Source: Flavobacteriaceae bacterium
Lineage (GTDB): Bacteria > Bacteroidota > Bacteroidia > Flavobacteriales > Flavobacteriaceae
Direction: 5' to 3'
Assembly: GCA_023141985.1 (NCBI GenBank)
Contig: JAGLKH010000313.1
Span: 1-6,035 of the forward strand
Length of the DNA stretch: 6,035 nucleotides
The notes under the pieces were generated by a model. The model saw nothing but the letters and a program-made list of their open reading frames with translations, was not told the origin of the DNA and searched no databases. Position numbers and translations under genes: made by a program. Below, piece by piece: positions 4,894 through 6,035 of the stretch; within the stretch, counting starts at the first letter, position 1; each line of letters starts with the position of its first letter.

Positions 4894-6035
4894 ATGGCAA
4901 TTACTACACCAAAATTTACTACACCCAGATTTACTGCACTCGATGTGTTTCGCGGTATGACAATTTGTTTTATGATTATTGTTAATACTCCAGGGAATTA
5001 CGATACTACTTATGCCCCATTATTACATGCTAATTGGCATGGATTCACACTCACAGATTTGGTTTTTCCTTCCTTTTTATTCGCAATAGGTAACGCCATG
5101 AGTTTTGTGATGAAAAAATGGGGGAATATGACACAATCACAAGTGCTTAAAAAGATTTTTAAACGAACTTTTTTGATTTTTTTATTAGGATATTTAATGT
5201 ATTGGTTTCCTTTTGTTAAGGTTGATACCATGAATAATATCTCTTCATTTCCCATAGGTGAAACTAGAATATTAGGTGTCTTACAGCGTATTGCATTATG
5301 CTATCTTGCTGCCTCTTTAATAATTTGGTATTTAAAACCCAAAATAACATTGATTATTGGTGTGATTTTACTTCTTGGGTATTGGGTGCTGTTATATGCT
5401 TTTGGAGATGTTGGTCAGGAATTGACATTAACCGGAAACGCTGCATTAAAATTAGATCTTTGGTTAATGGGAGAAAATCATTTATACCATGGTGAAGGTG
5501 TTGCCTTTGACCCGGAAGGATGGCTGAGTACCTTACCAGCTATAGTTAATATTTTTGTAGGTTACTTTGCAGGTGTTTGGATACAGAAAAAAGGAAATTC
5601 TTATGAAGCTATTGCAAAATTACTTTTGGCTGGTTTCGCTTTAACTTTTGTTGGATATTTATGGGATTTGAGTTTTCCTATAAATAAAAAGCTATGGACA
5701 AGCAGTTTTGTAATGCTTACTGTAGGTTTAGATTGTATAATTATTGCTGCATTGATGTATGTCATTGAATTTTACAAAAAGAAAAGGTGGACTAATTTCT
5801 TTGAAATTGTGGGTAAAAACCCTTTGTTTATCTATTTATTAAGTGAATTATTATTAATTACCATGTATACCATTCATATGGCTGATGGTACTACACTCTT
5901 TAGTTGGATATATCAGCATGTGTTTATCTATGTTGGAGCTTATTTTGGATCATTTCTTTATGCCATTACATTTATGCTGTTTTGTTGGAGTATAGGTTGG
6001 TGGATGGATAAAAAGAAAATTTATATCAGGGTATA
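4894..6035 (+). CDS. COG4299/HGSNAT-like (DUF5009-type) membrane acyltransferase, open at right edge
   Basis: 380 codons are readable without a stop. The protein belongs to the bacterial relatives of human heparan-alpha-glucosaminide N-acetyltransferase (HGSNAT), which moves acetyl groups from cytoplasmic acetyl-CoA across a membrane to terminal glucosamine. Seen in order: ALDVFRGMTI (15-24), VNTPG (30-34), LLHANWHGFTLTDLVFP (43-59), GETRILGVLQRIALCYL (122-138), FDPEGWLSTLPAIVN (205-219), NKKLWTSSFVMLTVG (262-276) and VGKNPLFIYLLSEL (306-319). H45 lies where HGSNAT has its active-site histidine. Many hydrophobic segments, for example 56-73, 92-108, 131-146, 151-169, 212-229, 270-289, 311-328 and 350-369, make it an inner-membrane protein. 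The ATG at 4894 is set by the family's typical short lead before ALDVFRG. The last codons read KKKIYIRV, a family-like end, followed by TA, so the gene probably ends in a stop codon one base beyond the window. It follows the deacetylase by 142 bases. Confidence 0.88.
   Translation, partial: MAITTPKFTTPRFTALDVFRGMTICFMIIVNTPGNYDTTYAPLLHANWHGFTLTDLVFPSFLFAIGNAMSFVMKKWGNMTQSQVLKKIFKRTFLIFLLGYLMYWFPFVKVDTMNNISSFPIGETRILGVLQRIALCYLAASLIIWYLKPKITLIIGVILLLGYWVLLYAFGDVGQELTLTGNAALKLDLWLMGENHLYHGEGVAFDPEGWLSTLPAIVNIFVGYFAGVWIQKKGNSYEAIAKLLLAGFALTFVGYLWDLSFPINKKLWTSSFVMLTVGLDCIIIAALMYVIEFYKKKRWTNFFEIVGKNPLFIYLLSELLLITMYTIHMADGTTLFSWIYQHVFIYVGAYFGSFLYAITFMLFCWSIGWWMDKKKIYIRV

Noticed and set aside
5010..5495. 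Two other open frames (5010-5255 minus, 5298-5495 plus)
   Set aside because: Both lie inside the acyltransferase gene, whose conserved motifs run continuously through this stretch in another frame.

Overview
The window looks like chromosomal DNA from a member of the Bacteroidota, most likely a marine-type flavobacterium. The evidence is a strongly A+T-rich backbone, starts without Shine-Dalgarno sequences, TAnnTTTG-like -7 promoter elements, a Bacteroidota-style lipoprotein signal, and a degenerate copy of the DUF6090 amino terminus, a family abundant in Flavobacteriia. No rRNA, tRNA or CRISPR is visible. Taxonomy is inferred from style and families only.

Layout. (1) 1-780 carries no gene; it is very A+T-rich, with phased A-tracts, a repeated AATG-NN-CATT dyad and, near its right end, a dyad next to a consensus-like -7 element. 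(2) 781-1494 (+) is a membrane-anchored or exported SagB/ThcOx-type nitroreductase-fold dehydrogenase, visibly richer in G+C than its surroundings and standing without the usual YcaO partners. A perfect 11-bp hairpin covers its stop codon. (3) 1507-2280 is a complete IS6-family insertion sequence with an intact DDE transposase on the minus strand and no detectable target duplication. (4) 2404-3186 (+) is a Tat-exported protein with two tandem NIPSNAP domains, preceded by a 9-bp dyad that overlaps a TAnnTTTG element. (5) 3420-4751 (+) is a NodB/CE4 polysaccharide deacetylase lipoprotein. (6) 4752-4873 (+) is a frameshifted, truncated DUF6090 remnant starting directly after the deacetylase stop codon. 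(7) 4894-6035 (+) is a multi-pass membrane protein of the COG4299/HGSNAT-like (DUF5009-type) acyltransferase family. It is open at the window edge but probably lacks only the last base of its stop codon.

How the genes might work together. The deacetylase and the HGSNAT-like acyltransferase share a strand and are adjacent. Both families act on N-acetylated amino sugars: one removes acetyl groups outside the cytoplasm, the other transfers acetyl groups across the membrane to glucosamine. A role in amino-sugar glycan turnover is a reasonable inference but nothing here proves it. The NIPSNAP protein is also exported and could belong to the same region. The nitroreductase lies on the far side of the insertion sequence and differs in composition, so it may have a separate origin. 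I see no clear undescribed multi-gene system. The best second-look items are the DUF6090 relic, the IS6 junction without target duplication, and the orphan exported SagB-like enzyme.
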